A DNA stretch of 64,000 nucleotides, taken from contig OZ005689.1 of NCBI GenBank assembly GCA_963930775.1, positions 15,902,760 to 15,966,759 of the forward strand, written 5' to 3'. Below, in pieces: positions 12,148 to 24,180 of the stretch (within the stretch, counting starts at the first letter, position 1; the number at the start of each line of letters is the position of its first letter). Origin of the DNA: Cliona cf. orientalis (lineage: Eukaryota; Porifera; Demospongiae; Clionaida; Clionaidae). The position numbers and the translations under genes are program-made. The notes below the pieces were generated by a model. It saw nothing but the letters and a program-made list of their open reading frames with translations, was not told where the DNA came from and did not search any database.

Positions 12148-14355
12148 CAATAATAATTATTAAGATAATCAGTGGTTTGCTAGTTACAAACATTGTATAG
12201 TGGATACAGTAGAACCTGACATCATAGAGCATTTCAAGATTCAACTAAAAATTTGCTTGTATACTAGTTGCATACATCATTTGGATTGGTATATGTAGGT
12301 AACTGTAGAAATCAGCTGCTGTGTGAAAATTATCTGTATACAGGGGGGTAGTATTATGTTGTGCTGTTACAATAGATTTATAAACTGTGTGAGTTGTACA
12401 CAACTTCTCTCCAACAATTTTTAGCACACAATTGTGATAAAAGTTCACAATAAGATATTTTATCCTAAAATACTTTTTCTTGAATAATGGGTACTAGATA
12501 AGTGAAGAATATAATTATTTGAATAATGGGTAAATTAAAAAAAATAATTATTTGGCCCAGGCCTATTGTTCTTCAAGCCATTTTTCACATAGAGTGTCAT
12601 GAATTGCATGTAGCAGATAAATACAAATTTTGGAGTACCATTTTCTTCACTGGAGGAATAATGATGACAAGTGTGAAAGGTCTTGGCAGGCTATTACAAC
12701 CAATAATGTTGCTAGACAAATTTTAGGATGCAATAGCCAATCCCATCACTAGCCTAGTAAAGGAATGATTTTGTGATTTATTCAGGGCTTCCGATGAGTA
12801 GTCTAGTGGATTAAAACAATGGTGCGTGACATTGATTACATAGCTGATTCAATCATTGTCAGGAATTCAAGCCACCGCACATGAATGCATGGTTTATCCT
12901 ACAAGAATGTACACCTTGAAGCTGCTATTAGCGAAATTAGGGTTAAGTGGAGAGCCAATAATAATTTTTCTTCTTCATGCACATCAAAATGAGAAGTGAT
13001 CAGTCTTGATAAATCTCAATAATCAGATAACATGGTCCATAATTTATATGCACATCAAGCAATGTGACCTTTTCTTGTGTTGCTTTTAAAGCAATCACAA
13101 TTAAAATATCATTGTATTCATCACTGGAGAGCCGCTTGTCTGTAAACTGAATTCATTATAGCACCTTCTTGGATAGGAAAGTGTATTGTTGTCCCTGGGT
13201 GTTGATAACTAGGACATTTGTGCTGATAAAGATACAGTAGCTGTTAGTTTACTCTCCGAGAAAGGTGATTCCTTTGTGAATAGCTGATCAATCAATATGA
13301 GGCATCCATCACTGAAGCGACATAAGGTAGAAAACATTAACTTTTACTTCTCAATCATTCTTCATTACCTACACCATAATAACACTTTACAATTCTCAGT
13401 TTGCTGATGTACACAAAATTCAATGATGATTACATGAACGGCATGATGATGAAGTAATAACTATTACGTGTCCATGGAGTGTACATGTGAATATCGATAG
13501 ATCATACTTTCTTGAAGAATATCATGATCACCATGCATGCACTTATGGATAACTTACAGTGGATTAACTATTAATGATTATTCAGAAATAATTGTTTCAT
13601 GATCATGGTGTTTGCCAATATTATGCTTCAATGATACATTCAATTAAAAACACCTGTATCATATAATGTAGATATTACTTCAGGTATTACAATGACATGA
13701 TAATGCTTTCAGAGTTGACATGTTTGAGGTCACCGACTCTATCACTCCTGGGAAAATGAAGTGGCTAAAATATTCTCCAGTCAAGTATGAAATATGAGAG
13801 GCTAGTAACTTCAATACCAGTACACAGTCCTGGTTAGAAAACTTGTACATTTGGAAGCTGTCACTTGAACAGTAGCTCTCAAAACTTTCAATAAGGAGAC
13901 TCTATTATGGCAAGAGCTGTTAATTAAGGGGTATAAGTAGGTACGGTGCACATTCATGGTTGCACCATGATGATGTCTGTGCACACCAGTATATGCCTGC
14001 ATAATGCAATTCTTATTATATCCCCAGTAACAACTTTTTTATAGTTATTAGATGTAACCTATGTCGTCATAACATTAAAATTCAGAGCCTTTTCTGTATG
14101 GCTTCTGATACCTGAAAATCCACAAAATCATAGATTAACGTACATACATATCCAGCAAATACACTAAAAGCTGAGCAAGTAATGGTGGCCAAACTTCACA
14201 CGTTCTCTAGGCTAACATAAGCTTGTGAATAAACAAAGCTAGCATTGCACTATAGCTATAGCTACACATCATGCCATGACTGAAGCTGTAGCCACTGTGC
14301 TATTGAGTTTATCTCCGGTGATTGAAGCATCAAATGACAATACCTGTCCCTGTCA
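12148..14355. other. Intergenic DNA, no gene seen
   Basis: AT-rich sequence between the receptor gene and the R2 repeat copy. Short open frames have no recognisable domain or splice context. Nothing else is supported. Confidence 0.5.
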
Positions 14356-14359
14356 ATGT

Positions 14360-14465
14360 CGAGCGAGAATCGGTCTTAGACTCCATCTCTGCAATTGAGG
14401 CGCTGGTTTAAGATACCTGTATCGATGTGTACATTGACGACCTTTTACCACATGCACCACAACAC
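14360..14465 (-). repeat. Dispersed repeat R2, copy 2
   Basis: The reverse complement contains GGTAAAAGGTCGTCAATGTA, CGCCTCAATTGCAGAGATGG and GATTCTCGCTCGACAT, matching the 5' part of the copies at 3285 and 37495. Confidence 0.7.
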
Positions 14466-14774
14466 CATAATATATTTTGCCACTTACATAGGTGAATCCA
14501 CGATACTATATTATAGCTAGGACTTAAGCTTATTATGATAAAACTAAGCGCATTCATCATGCATGCATTTTGGATGTGTGTTTAATGGTAGCAAACTTAG
14601 TAGTAAAGTGATCGGCCATCACGTGCATAGCTATAGATAGAGCTAGTAATAATATTATTATAATGTACAGTTCAAGTTCTTTATTTAATAAAAAGAGTAG
14701 ATTTTTTATGGTAGTCAGTAAAAGGTCAGCTAGGTATTGTGTGAATAGTAGCCTGTGGAGCTACGATGTTTTTA

Positions 14775-14915
14775 ATTTATGGAATAAATTATTAAGTAGT
14801 AATGTCGTCCTTTTACCCTTCCCCATGCACCTTCAAACATCGTATTTACAATTTATTATCCAATAATTAATTATCACTTTGTAACTAAAATTTATCTGAG
14901 GATGTATATACCATT
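14775..14915 (+). repeat. Dispersed repeat R4, copy 1
   Basis: Shares AATTTATGGAATAAAT, CACCTTCAAACATCGTATTT, TTAATTATCACTTTGTAACT and TTTATCTGAGGATGTA with 25962-26095, in the same orientation. Confidence 0.75.
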
Positions 14916-14919
14916 TTGT

Positions 14920-15670
14920 GATTGTGATTGTTTTTGTTTTTTTAATTAATTAAAACATTGCAGAGTGTGAAAAAAATACGTAAGTATTAGTACACTTGCT
15001 TTTTTACGTATTGAATCAGAAGTACATGTATAATATTATGATAGAGAAAAGCAAGCGTAGGCCCTTAGCATCCCTACACTTGCTTTTTGAGTAAGTGTAG
15101 GAATAAACTAATCGGGCAGTAATATGATGTCCCCACTATTACTAGCCAATAATAATAGCTAGGGGATAATACGAATTTCTCCCAATCAAGGATAGCACCA
15201 ATGAATTACAGTGAATCAGCAAAATATGATAGCTAATTGAGAAAAGCAAGTGTAGGGCTTATTAGTATAGTGGACATGATTATCCCTACATTTGGCCCTC
15301 CCATCCCTACTTCATCCTTCAGTTTCATTGTTTTAGTATTACAAGTTGCATTATACTCTGTGCATGCATGTGCATTAATTGAGACAATTATTGAGAATAT
15401 TTTCAAAATAATTACACAGTGTGACTTCACACTGAGAAGGATAATAGTTTTTCAGCTGATGTACAAGAAATCCATTCTCCCCTCATAGATAATAATATAT
15501 TAATAATACAAGTAAAATTAATGGCTACTGTAACAATAAGAGTGTGCACGTGGCAACCTTGACACTACTTTAATTATATAAATCCAATCAACGTAGAGTG
15601 ACTAATATTAAACTAGGTCAGACAATATAATACTTATGCCTATAAATTAAATAATTAATGTCATGCATGC
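14920..15670. repeat. AT-rich DNA with small AAGCAAG/CTTGCTT palindromes
   Basis: GAAAAGCAAGYGTAGGG-type arms recur at about 15047, 15090 (inverted) and 15240, with another CACTTGCTTTTTTA near 14993. They form short stem-loops. No gene is seen. Confidence 0.4.
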
Positions 15671-15674
15671 CAAG

Positions 15675-17461
15675 TCATGGTAAGTCTGAAATGGTGCCGT
15701 AAGTAGCTTTTGGTTGAATATTGACATCTTGTTGCTGATCTACATTATCAGCAGTTATCAAACCATCATGATCAATAGCTTTGAAAAATGGCCACCGGAA
15801 CAACTGTTTCAGAAAGTGCAATTTGCAATGGCAAATTCCTCTTACTATTCTGTAGGCGATTGTCAAACTAAATATTATAAATGGAAAAGCAATCACTATC
15901 TGGAAAAAAATAACATTGATTCGACCTTCATTTTTTGAAGATGCTATATAGCAGAATGTTGCCAAATGTGTCAAGAAGATGCTATCAACAACATTCATGG
16001 TAGTTTCCTTATAAGGTCTGGAGAGTTCAATAAGAAGGGCAGCCACTGAGAATGCAAATCCATGAACAAGCCGTATCTCAAAATGAAAAATAGAATTTAT
16101 TGGCCGAGCAAGATAAACAGCAAACCTCAATAAAAAATAGAATCCTGAGAAACTTCTTATACCTTTTGCGCTATCTGGTCCATCTCTGTAACAAGACTGG
16201 AATTTCGAGTCTCGACAAAGATGTGAATGACTATTCTGAATCGATTCGAAATGCATTTTGACAACAATCTCTGAAATTTTCCGACAGGATATAACAGCAG
16301 TAAACATGTTGGCAAACTGATAAATGCAACGCAAAGTATAACAACAATGGAAAGAATCAATAAGTATGTTGTACTTTTTGTGTCAATTCTAGTATCAACG
16401 CTAAGTACATAATTTTCTCGAGAGCCATAACCATCAACTAAAGAATAGTTTTTTATTCCTGTAGTCTGCACTGTAAGAATAATCTGGTAAAAATATTTTG
16501 CAGTAAGAAAGGAGAAAGAAAGAAGCAAAAACATCGATGAGATCACTCTTGGTATTCCAGCCTCTTCTTAGTCGAGCAAAGCATCTATGGAATGGCCTCC
16601 ACAGCCAGATGATTGGTCTAAAGTTATGACCATGGAGCTCAACGCAACACCATGTGAGAAGTATTAGTAGGAAAGGATAGAACACTGAACTATAGCCAAG
16701 ATATAGAAAATGAATAGGTCTTAACTTGCTACTGATGCAAAATGGAGATGAAACGTAGTGAAAAACGTCGAGATTAAACACTCCATATACAGTAAGAATG
16801 CTCTTAGTGCCCATTCTAAGAGTTCCACTGCAGTTACGATATTTTATGTTACTGAAAAGTGCCCATTGGCTTGCACACTCCTCAAAAAATCCCAGCACAA
16901 TTAGCTGACTGTACGTGATGAAACATGTCATTGGTGCTGATGTTGAAAGATAAGAATGAGAAGATAAAATATAGTTATTGGAATAAATTCCAGTGCTAGA
17001 TACATTATGATTTCATGCCAGGTGTCTTGGCAAAAATAGCATACATTAGTACACGGTGTTACAAATGGTCCAGGCCCATATCCACTCTTACACTCACTAC
17101 ATAAGTGACCCTTTCTGTTCAATGGCCCACACATGTACGAATTGAGCTCAGAAATTTCGTCTTGCAATAATATTATGTATCCTGTCTCTGCCGTAACATT
17201 GTACCCTTCTAAGTAGCTATGCCGTATTTTAATTGACGAGATTAACCCTTTGTTCGAATTGTACGTCAGTATCTGATCCGGGTTGACTGATGCACGCTTA
17301 TCATCACACTTAAGCGGTTGAAATTGGAAGCACTGGCAATCATTTGTAGCCGAGCTATAGTTAAACCACATTGGACACTGATTTGATAGGTTTTGAATGC
17401 CACTTACTGAATAAACTGATGCTGATATATACCAGTGAAACAGATTCTTCAGATCCAGCAT
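15675..17461 (-). pseudogene. Cysteine-rich multi-pass membrane protein, frameshifted
   Basis: Four open segments follow each other on the minus strand: 17461-16928, 16931-16434, 16546-16157 and 16334-15675. They read as one protein only with frame changes near 16950, 16490 and 16200. The N-terminal part is extracellular and cysteine-rich (MCGPLNRKGHLCSECKSGYG, then TPCTNVCYFC). Many hydrophobic helices follow, for example near 16990, 16660, 16330 and 16010, then a short polar tail ending at 15675. It resembles a large sponge family of uncharacterised multi-pass receptors, a resemblance recalled rather than searched. A hairpin element sits exactly at the 5' edge (17467), so the start is missing. 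It is a pseudogene unless the shifts are sequencing errors. Confidence 0.65.
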
Positions 17462-17466
17462 AAGTA

Positions 17467-17586
17467 ATAGTTATTGACCAACTCCCAAGGTTTGTATGCA
17501 GTATAGAAGCACAAATCCCGAGGGCAAAGCCCGAGGGATGAGTGCTTCTATACTGCATACAAAGCAAGGGATTGGTCAATAACTAT
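17467..17586. repeat. Hairpin element 2, CCCGAGGG core
   Basis: Outer arms ATAGTTATTGACCAA / TTGGTCAATAACTAT and inner arms GTATGCAGTATAGAAGCAC / GTGCTTCTATACTGCATAC enclose ATCCCGAGGGCAAAGCCCGA. It abuts the 5' end of the membrane protein pseudogene. Confidence 0.85.
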
Positions 17587-17589
17587 TTT

Positions 17590-18220
17590 CTAGCCCATTG
17601 TTTCCATGGATACAATAAACATGTTTTTAGCCCTCAAGAACTGTATGAATGTTTGCCCTGGCCCTCAGGAACTGTATAATAGTAAACATATGGACATGAG
17701 CCCTACAAGGAGGGACTGTATCACATATACAGTACCTTGTATACCTTAGTAACCACATAGCAACGGGCTAGAATAAGCAATCCTACACTGCAATATCAGC
17801 AATAATTGTAGAAAATAATAATGAAGGGCCGAGAACCATAGTGGGCTAACCCCAAATTAAATATGGGGAACTGTCTAAAAAGCACAAAAATGGACTAAAA
17901 ATCATACATTGTACTCTACCAACTTATTGAAATTTTCAGAAATGTGAATTTTCTATAGCTCATGAAACACATTTTAAACATATTTTCAAGATTCAGGGGG
18001 CTAAGTCAACATTTGTGGGTTAGCCCATTATGGCTCTCAGCCCTTCAATTATAGTTCCATGTTCAAGTAAAAAACTTCCTGGGATAAGTATAAAACAATT
18101 GCACTTGCAGCTATAGTTGGCTGACTGATCTGAGTTGCCGAATCCTACTGTTATATAATATAGCTTACTGAAATCACTTTAACACGTCACTGCAGTTGCT
18201 AGACATATCTTAGACATACT
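17590..18220. other. Intergenic DNA
   Basis: No gene. The stretch 17810-18050 contains GAGAACCATAGTGGGCTAAC and, inverted, GGGTTAGCCCATTATGGCTC, forming the ends of a diverged MITE-like unit of about 225 bp. Confidence 0.45.
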
Positions 18221-18230
18221 AATTATTATT

Positions 18231-18582
18231 GTGACCTGCTATAAGAAAAGGAACCATTGGGGATTTTTCAAAAAAAGTTGAGTCTAGCCCTATATATGCG
18301 CTGAATACAATGGTGTAAGTTTGATACTGATCACAAGTGGAGTTATGGCAATTTTTATGCACTCGGGTACGTACATTCGTTTCTCAGAAAATGCACACTT
18401 TTAATTAAATTAATTTTGAGCACATAATTAAGCCTATAACTACAGTTCACATATTCTAACTACAAAATTTTAATTTTTCTAATGAACTAAGAAACAGAAA
18501 ATTGAGAGGTCTTTATTTTTTTGCTATTATTGGAAATGAAAATTTATCCCCAATGGTCCCTTTTCTCATACTAGTGGGTCAC
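18231..18582. mobile_element. GTGACC-end MITE, 352 bp
   Basis: Terminal inverted repeats start GTGACCTGCTATAAGAAAAG at the left and end TTCTCATACTAGTGGGTCAC at the right. The near-inverse blocks GGAACCATTGGGGA and TCCCCAATGGTCCC extend them. The perfect 10-bp repeat AATTATTATT flanks both ends. No coding capacity. A related copy is split by the 6-kb transposon at 19543-25961. Confidence 0.8.
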
Positions 18583-18594
18583 AATTATTATTAC

Positions 18595-19080
18595 ATTGAT
18601 ATTATTGCTAGTAATAACTGTTAATAATTACTTAATGAAAATTTTTCACTATCATTATCACATCATCAAGCATAGGATAATAGTATAGTATAGCTTATTA
18701 TGTTGCAAGTTGGTTTATCCATTTACGGAATGCTAATGTTTTGATAATTTCCTCAATGAAAGCAACAGCCCCATAATTACTGCACTCAATACTATTCAAT
18801 AATATAAAAATAATTATAATTGTGATCATTTCATTTTCGATTTATCAATTTAATGAATGCATAGGAGTGCAAAACCCTCACCGCTACACGCATGCATGAC
18901 TCATGCACATGTAGATCTATAGTAGCTAGCTATCCATATCTCAGCGTGTATGCCTGCTCAATATAAGGAGTATTGAACTAGATACATACTACCATAGTAT
19001 TATTATGGTAGCATGTATCTAGTTCAATACTATAATATACATACCCTGTCACTATAATGACTGAAAGCCTCTGTGACTAC
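18595..19080. repeat. AT-rich intergenic DNA with a near-perfect palindrome
   Basis: At about 18972-19031 the arms GTATTGAACTAGATACAT and ATGTATCTAGTTCAATAC enclose CTACCATAGTATTATTATGG, giving a stem of nearly 30 bp. No gene is seen in the rest. Confidence 0.75.
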
Positions 19081-19087
19081 TTAAATT

Positions 19088-19205
19088 CAATTATGCACTT
19101 GAGAGCCACTGCCTGTTTACACTGTCACTGCATTGACAACTGACCAGCAAGGCACAGAATGGCAACCACAGCTGCACACTATTATACCACTGGGCAGGAC
19201 TTAAC
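19088..19205 (-). repeat. Dispersed repeat R1, copy 2
   Basis: Reverse-complement match to 2850-3008, lacking a roughly 50-bp central stretch (GCACCTATAGCTACATCAGC and neighbours) that is present in copy 1. Confidence 0.7.
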
Positions 19206-20352
19206 ACTACTCACATAGCTTATGTGGTACTATATATAGCTAATACCTCAGCACTTACAGAGCTGATGACCATTACCTTACGCGCTCAAAATTTAATTCT
19301 CTTCTCACTGAAATAATCACTCCACAAACACATTAAGAACGCTTCCGATCTCTTGTGTATTCGAGGCTCATCCCGAGCATTCTCCTGCCTCAATTTTTTG
19401 GGGAAAAAAGGATGATAATAAAATAAGATAATAGTAGGGAAGGATAGAACGTGGAGCGCAACCTCCACGCTAAAAAATTAAAAAACACACAAGAAACAGT
19501 TTCTTGGACTCTTTTTTTTTCAAACACAATTATTAATAAATTGTGATCCGCTATGAGAAAAGGAACCACTTGGGATATTTTTTCATTAATCTAATAATTG
19601 CCAAAATGTGTGGAAGATTATTATTTTTCACTTTTCTGTTTTTTGGTCTATTAGAAAATATAGATTTTTGGCTTCATAGTGATTTACTATGTTCATAGGG
19701 TTGCAACATGTAAACTATAGTTATGGGCATTTATTATTAAATTTTACTTGGGTGCATACAAATTAATGTAAATTTCAATTAAAAATGCACATTTCCCGAA
19801 AAACGAATATTATACCTACCCGAGTGCATAAAAATGGTCATAACTTGGCTTGCAATCAATATTTTTTCATGAAACCTGCACCATTGGATTCAGCACACAT
19901 ATATAGAGCTTAGCCTCGTACCCAGGCCACTCCCATGTTTTCAATGTTGCACGCAGAAAAGGGGGAGGGCCTGGTTGATTTTGCTGACGTAATGGACGTG
20001 GTTTGGGACGACGCGCAATGGAATGTGTAATTATTGCACGCGCGCTTTGCGCTAGCGCGGAAGCGCGCAGCGTGATCCTCGAACTGCGCTGCACTGGGAA
20101 CCGGGTGGGAGTGGCGAGGCTAGCTGCGCACAACGCGACTCGCGTTCAAGAAACTTGCGGGTAAACGAAGAAGAATTCTACTGCCTACCTGGATCTTCTA
20201 CGACTGTTTTTAGTGAGAAGATTGATCGTAAGTTTATATGAAAATATGTGTAATCTCATAATTATAGTAGTTAAGTCTAGTAGTTGGCGGGAAATCATAG
20301 TTTAGGCGGGGAAAATTCAGTCTGAGGGCTAGCTAGCTAGGGAAAAGTGGCG

Positions 20353-22414
20353 ATGGCTGACCTCGGGCTACAAGTTTGTAGCGAGACTTGTGCGCTTTCG
20401 TGTACACTTCCTAGTGGGGATAATGAGGACACTGAGGATCAGAGAAGTGAGTGCAGGGCCTATACAAAACTATTTCAAGCTCTGTTTGACTATTTTGGTC
20501 ACTCCACGTTTCGTGATGGCCAAATGGAGTCCTTGCTGCCTCTCTTGCACGGAAAGGATGTGTTTGCTCAAATGGCAACTGGAGCTGGGAAATCTTTATG
20601 CATTTTTAGGTCCTCTCTGCTCAGGTAGTGATGCAATTGGTATTGTGATAAGTCCACTAACAGGCTCAATTGAAGAGCAGGTACCAAAATTAATAGAAAT
20701 ATGCAATTGATTATCATAATATGTAGATAGCAGTACTTAGAAGAATCGATGTAGGAGCTGTTCACGTCACCGAAGAAGTGCCTCTGTCTATCCTAGAATG
20801 TGGATATCGATTTGGTAAGTTGTGATTACCTTTATCCATTATAACAATTATGGACACTTAATTACTAATCTCACACAACTGCAGTATTCATGTCTCCAGA
20901 AGTTGCAATAAGCAAGCATGGGAGGGCTGTAATTCAAAAACTCCGAAAGAAGATAACTGTGGTAGCTATAGATGAGGCTCATTGCATTCATGAATGGTAT
21001 GACACTAAAATACTCTATATTCTGCCTGCGATGATATTATTATTAATTTTTATGATTCTAGGGGCAAAAACTTTAGACCAGCTTATGACAAAATTGGTGG
21101 CCTGAGAGCACTTATAAAGGCACCCTTTATATGCCTTACTGCTACTGCACCTCCTGAGATTAGGTCCGAAATCAGTGAGAGGCTTCATTTAGAACAACCA
21201 GTCCTAGTTCTAAGGAATTTGGATAGGCACAATATCTTTTATTCTGTATCCACAAAAAATGGCATGGAAGTAAGTTTATATGACATTGTGCACGGCAACG
21301 ACACTGTACATAATAATAATAATTATTGTAGCAATTATTAAACCAATACAGAATGACCTTCGATCTCTTGCATCTGGGCTAAGATCAGCAGAACACCCAC
21401 AGGATTTTCCAAAGACAATAATATTTTGTCAGACAAAGGAAATTACTTCGAAGATCTACACTTACTTGTCATGCTATCAAAAAGACAGAATTGGAATGTA
21501 CCATGCCTCGCTCACCAAGGAAACTAGGCAACATGTATACAGGCTGTATTGTGATCCTGGTTCTCAACTACGTTAATTGTGTAATAGCTACCATTGCATT
21601 TGGAATGGTAAATGCATTGACATTAATTTTTATGTACTGTGCATGCACATGTTCAAGTTTATTAGTGTTTAATATTGTATTTCAGGGTTTAGACATCCCA
21701 GACATTCAGCTGGTCATAATTTATGGAGTTCCTGAGACCATTGCACAATTTTCACAGGTACATACCTATAGCACGTATATAATAATAGTATTATAGCACT
21801 TGACTGGTCACTTTCTATAATTCTTTGTACAGTTAAGTGGTCGAGCTGGCAGATCAGGCCTGCCCTCTATTGCTCATACGTTCTATAGTTCGAAAGCTAA
21901 GGCCATTAAGGAAAAAACAAAAGTGGGGCAGTTTTGTACCTTGCCACCGAAGCAGTGTCTTCGGCGATACTTGCTAAAAGAGTTAGGGAGTGATGAAGCA
22001 GAACTTCCCAATGCAGCACTATGCTGCAGCAATTGCTCTCAAGGTGACATTCCGTATTCACAAATAAGTGATCTTTTGAAGAGGAATAAACAAACAAGAA
22101 CAAAGAAGCGTCAGCCTCTTAGGGAAATAAATCAATCACTGAAAAATGATCTGGAGAAAAAATTGAAAGATGAGCGTTGCAAGATAAAAGGAGAAGTTGA
22201 AGGTTTCCATTTCCTTGGTGATGAAATTATTTGTCCAGAGAAATCGATTCATGAGATATGCCAGAAAGCTACATGGATAGAGAGCAAAGAGGATCTAAAA
22301 TTAACTCATGGAGTAAGGCCAGAATTTGTGGAGAGATTCTACAATGTTGTGGTTGATGTCACAAGCACTGCACCCCCACCAAGTAAACGTGGACGTACTA
22401 GCAGAAGGAAATGA
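20353..22414 (+). pseudogene. RecQ-like SF2 helicase of the transposon, two frameshifts
   Basis: Exons: 20353-20680, 20727-20814, 20885-20996, 21062-21269, 21352-21607, 21686-21757 and 21833-22414, with GT-AG borders and matching phases (about 548 codons). Motifs in order: FRDGQ and GAGKSLC (motif I), SPL, DEAHCIHEW (II), GKNFRPAY, CLTATA (III), IIFCQTK (IV), IATIAFGM then GLDIPD (V), SGRAGRSG (VI), and a RecQ-type zinc region CLRRYLLKELG...CCSNCSQG. A basic tail follows. The frame must change near 20605, just after motif I, and near 21573, before motif V. The ATP-dependent 3'-5' helicase role is inferred from the family. In this element it presumably assists transposition. The ATG at 20353 follows the 5' TIR directly, so the promoter is likely in or next to the TIR. 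Confidence 0.8.
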
Positions 22415-23099
22415 TATTATTATATAACCACAACAATCAGAATTATAGTTATCACATGTACATGCATGTCAATTTTGACCACTTTCATATGCACTTTAAT
22501 TTCAGATAACATCATAGTCAAACAGTTCATAATCCATATCTAATTCGTAACCTTCTTCAGTGACGATTTCTCCTGAACTTTCAGACTCATCTGTAAAGCC
22601 CAGAGACAGAAATTTGGACAGCCATCCTTGTGAGATTTTCTTCATACCTTTTAAGATTGGATCATCAAATTCGATCTTTTCTTTTCGGTTGGGTTGCTCC
22701 ATGACCATTAAATAGTCACGTAAGTGTGTGACAAGCTTCTCGATATCACCTTTAGCACTAGTGGTGGTATAATGGGTAGATCTGGTAGCTCCGAACATGG
22801 AATCAGTAAGCTTACAAGCTTCGAGAAGGAACAATGCACAAAGAGACACTCTTTCCATGTGTGCTTTAGTTGCATTGGAACCACAGGATCGTAGTGTTTG
22901 CTTTATCATCCTATTGTGTTTGGTGTGGTGCAATTAGAAAAGTAATACATAATATCCTACATACCAGTACAATGTCATGCACGGGAAACAATACACACAG
23001 TGCATGCAATATCACAATGTTATAAAAGTACATACTCTTGTACACATACACATGTACACTTGCATACACACAGAAAGTATACACATATACACATGCACA

Positions 23100-23108
23100 C
23101 ACAATTGC

Positions 23109-23145
<37 letters not shown>

Positions 23146-23146
23146 C
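23100..23146. repeat. (CA)n microsatellite
   Basis: A pure CA run of about 30 bases inside CA-rich DNA, within the last intron of the transposase gene. Confidence 0.9.
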
Positions 23147-24144
23147 CATCATAATAATTGTGTGTGCACACACAGTGTCATACATAGTTTACATAGGTAC
23201 AGCACTTTACACACACATGACACAAACATATACTTGTACATTGGCATAAAATTAGGTACACACACTGTCAATGTGAAAGTTCATGCACACGAAACTCACA
23301 GATTGTAGTGCTCGTTCAATTGGTCCAGAGGCTTCCCTTGTCCCAATCGTCCTGTCATATTTACAGTCCTGTTATGGGTAGCAATATAGGCCATTCCTTT
23401 AGGAAGATCTGCCTTCAAATTGCAGACAAGATTGGTAGCTTCAATGGCGTAATTTGGTTTATCACAGCCAAGAAAGTATACCAGCCAATTTTGCCAATGC
23501 ATGATGATATGTGGGCCCTCCTCATATCTAATAGCACTCCTTAGATCAATGTAAAGAAATGCTGCATGAAGAAATGAACGACAGAAACAAAAGACGGTGT
23601 CCGTGGATGCTTCTGGAGCACTGATCGTTGCCTGGACAATAGATTTTGCCATTTCTTCAAGCCACTGGTAACTTGATGTATGGGGTATATTAGCATTTTG
23701 ATCTTCCACATGAAGAATTTGACAAATAGCAACTAGCTATCATATGGCTTTTGAAAGCATGTAGCAAGAATTCATCACAGGTACTGAATACTTTGGCTTT
23801 TTTGTCAACCTGCTTTCGATCCAGTATTTCACGAAGATTGGAAAGAGTGCCTGGCTCAGAGGGTTTCCCCCAGTAAACCTGAAAAATTACTTTTAGGCAC
23901 TCCCACAGGAAGTGGAAATCACCTGTGATTGGACATAAGAAATTTTATGTTAATACAACGGTATTAACACTATTAACATGCTTACCTGGGGATTCATTTG
24001 CCCATTTTAGGCGAAAAAGTGGATCGATTTCTGATTGCTCCCATCGTTTTGCACCACGAATATTTTTGCAAGTTAACTGATCACCAGTAATAATCTATGA
24101 GTTGTACAATAATAGGTAAAAAGCAAAAAGTGTGTATGAGTGTG

Positions 24145-24177
<33 letters not shown>

Positions 24178-24180
24178 ATG
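24145..24180. repeat. (GT)n microsatellite
   Basis: A GT run of about 30 bases lies in the intron 24268-24095 of the transposase gene. Confidence 0.9.

Noticed and set aside
12526..12726. Plus-strand 66-codon frame downstream of the receptor gene
   Set aside because: No splice sites, domain or similarity, and low-complexity lysine-rich start.
18231..18582. Considered whether the 10-bp AATTATTATT flanks are chance
   Set aside because: The region is AT-rich so chance is possible, but the TIR ends coincide exactly with the repeat. I kept the MITE call but place limited weight on the TSD length.
22911..23308. Frames of about 90-100 codons in CA-rich DNA on both strands
   Set aside because: They come from the CA microsatellite in an intron of the transposase.
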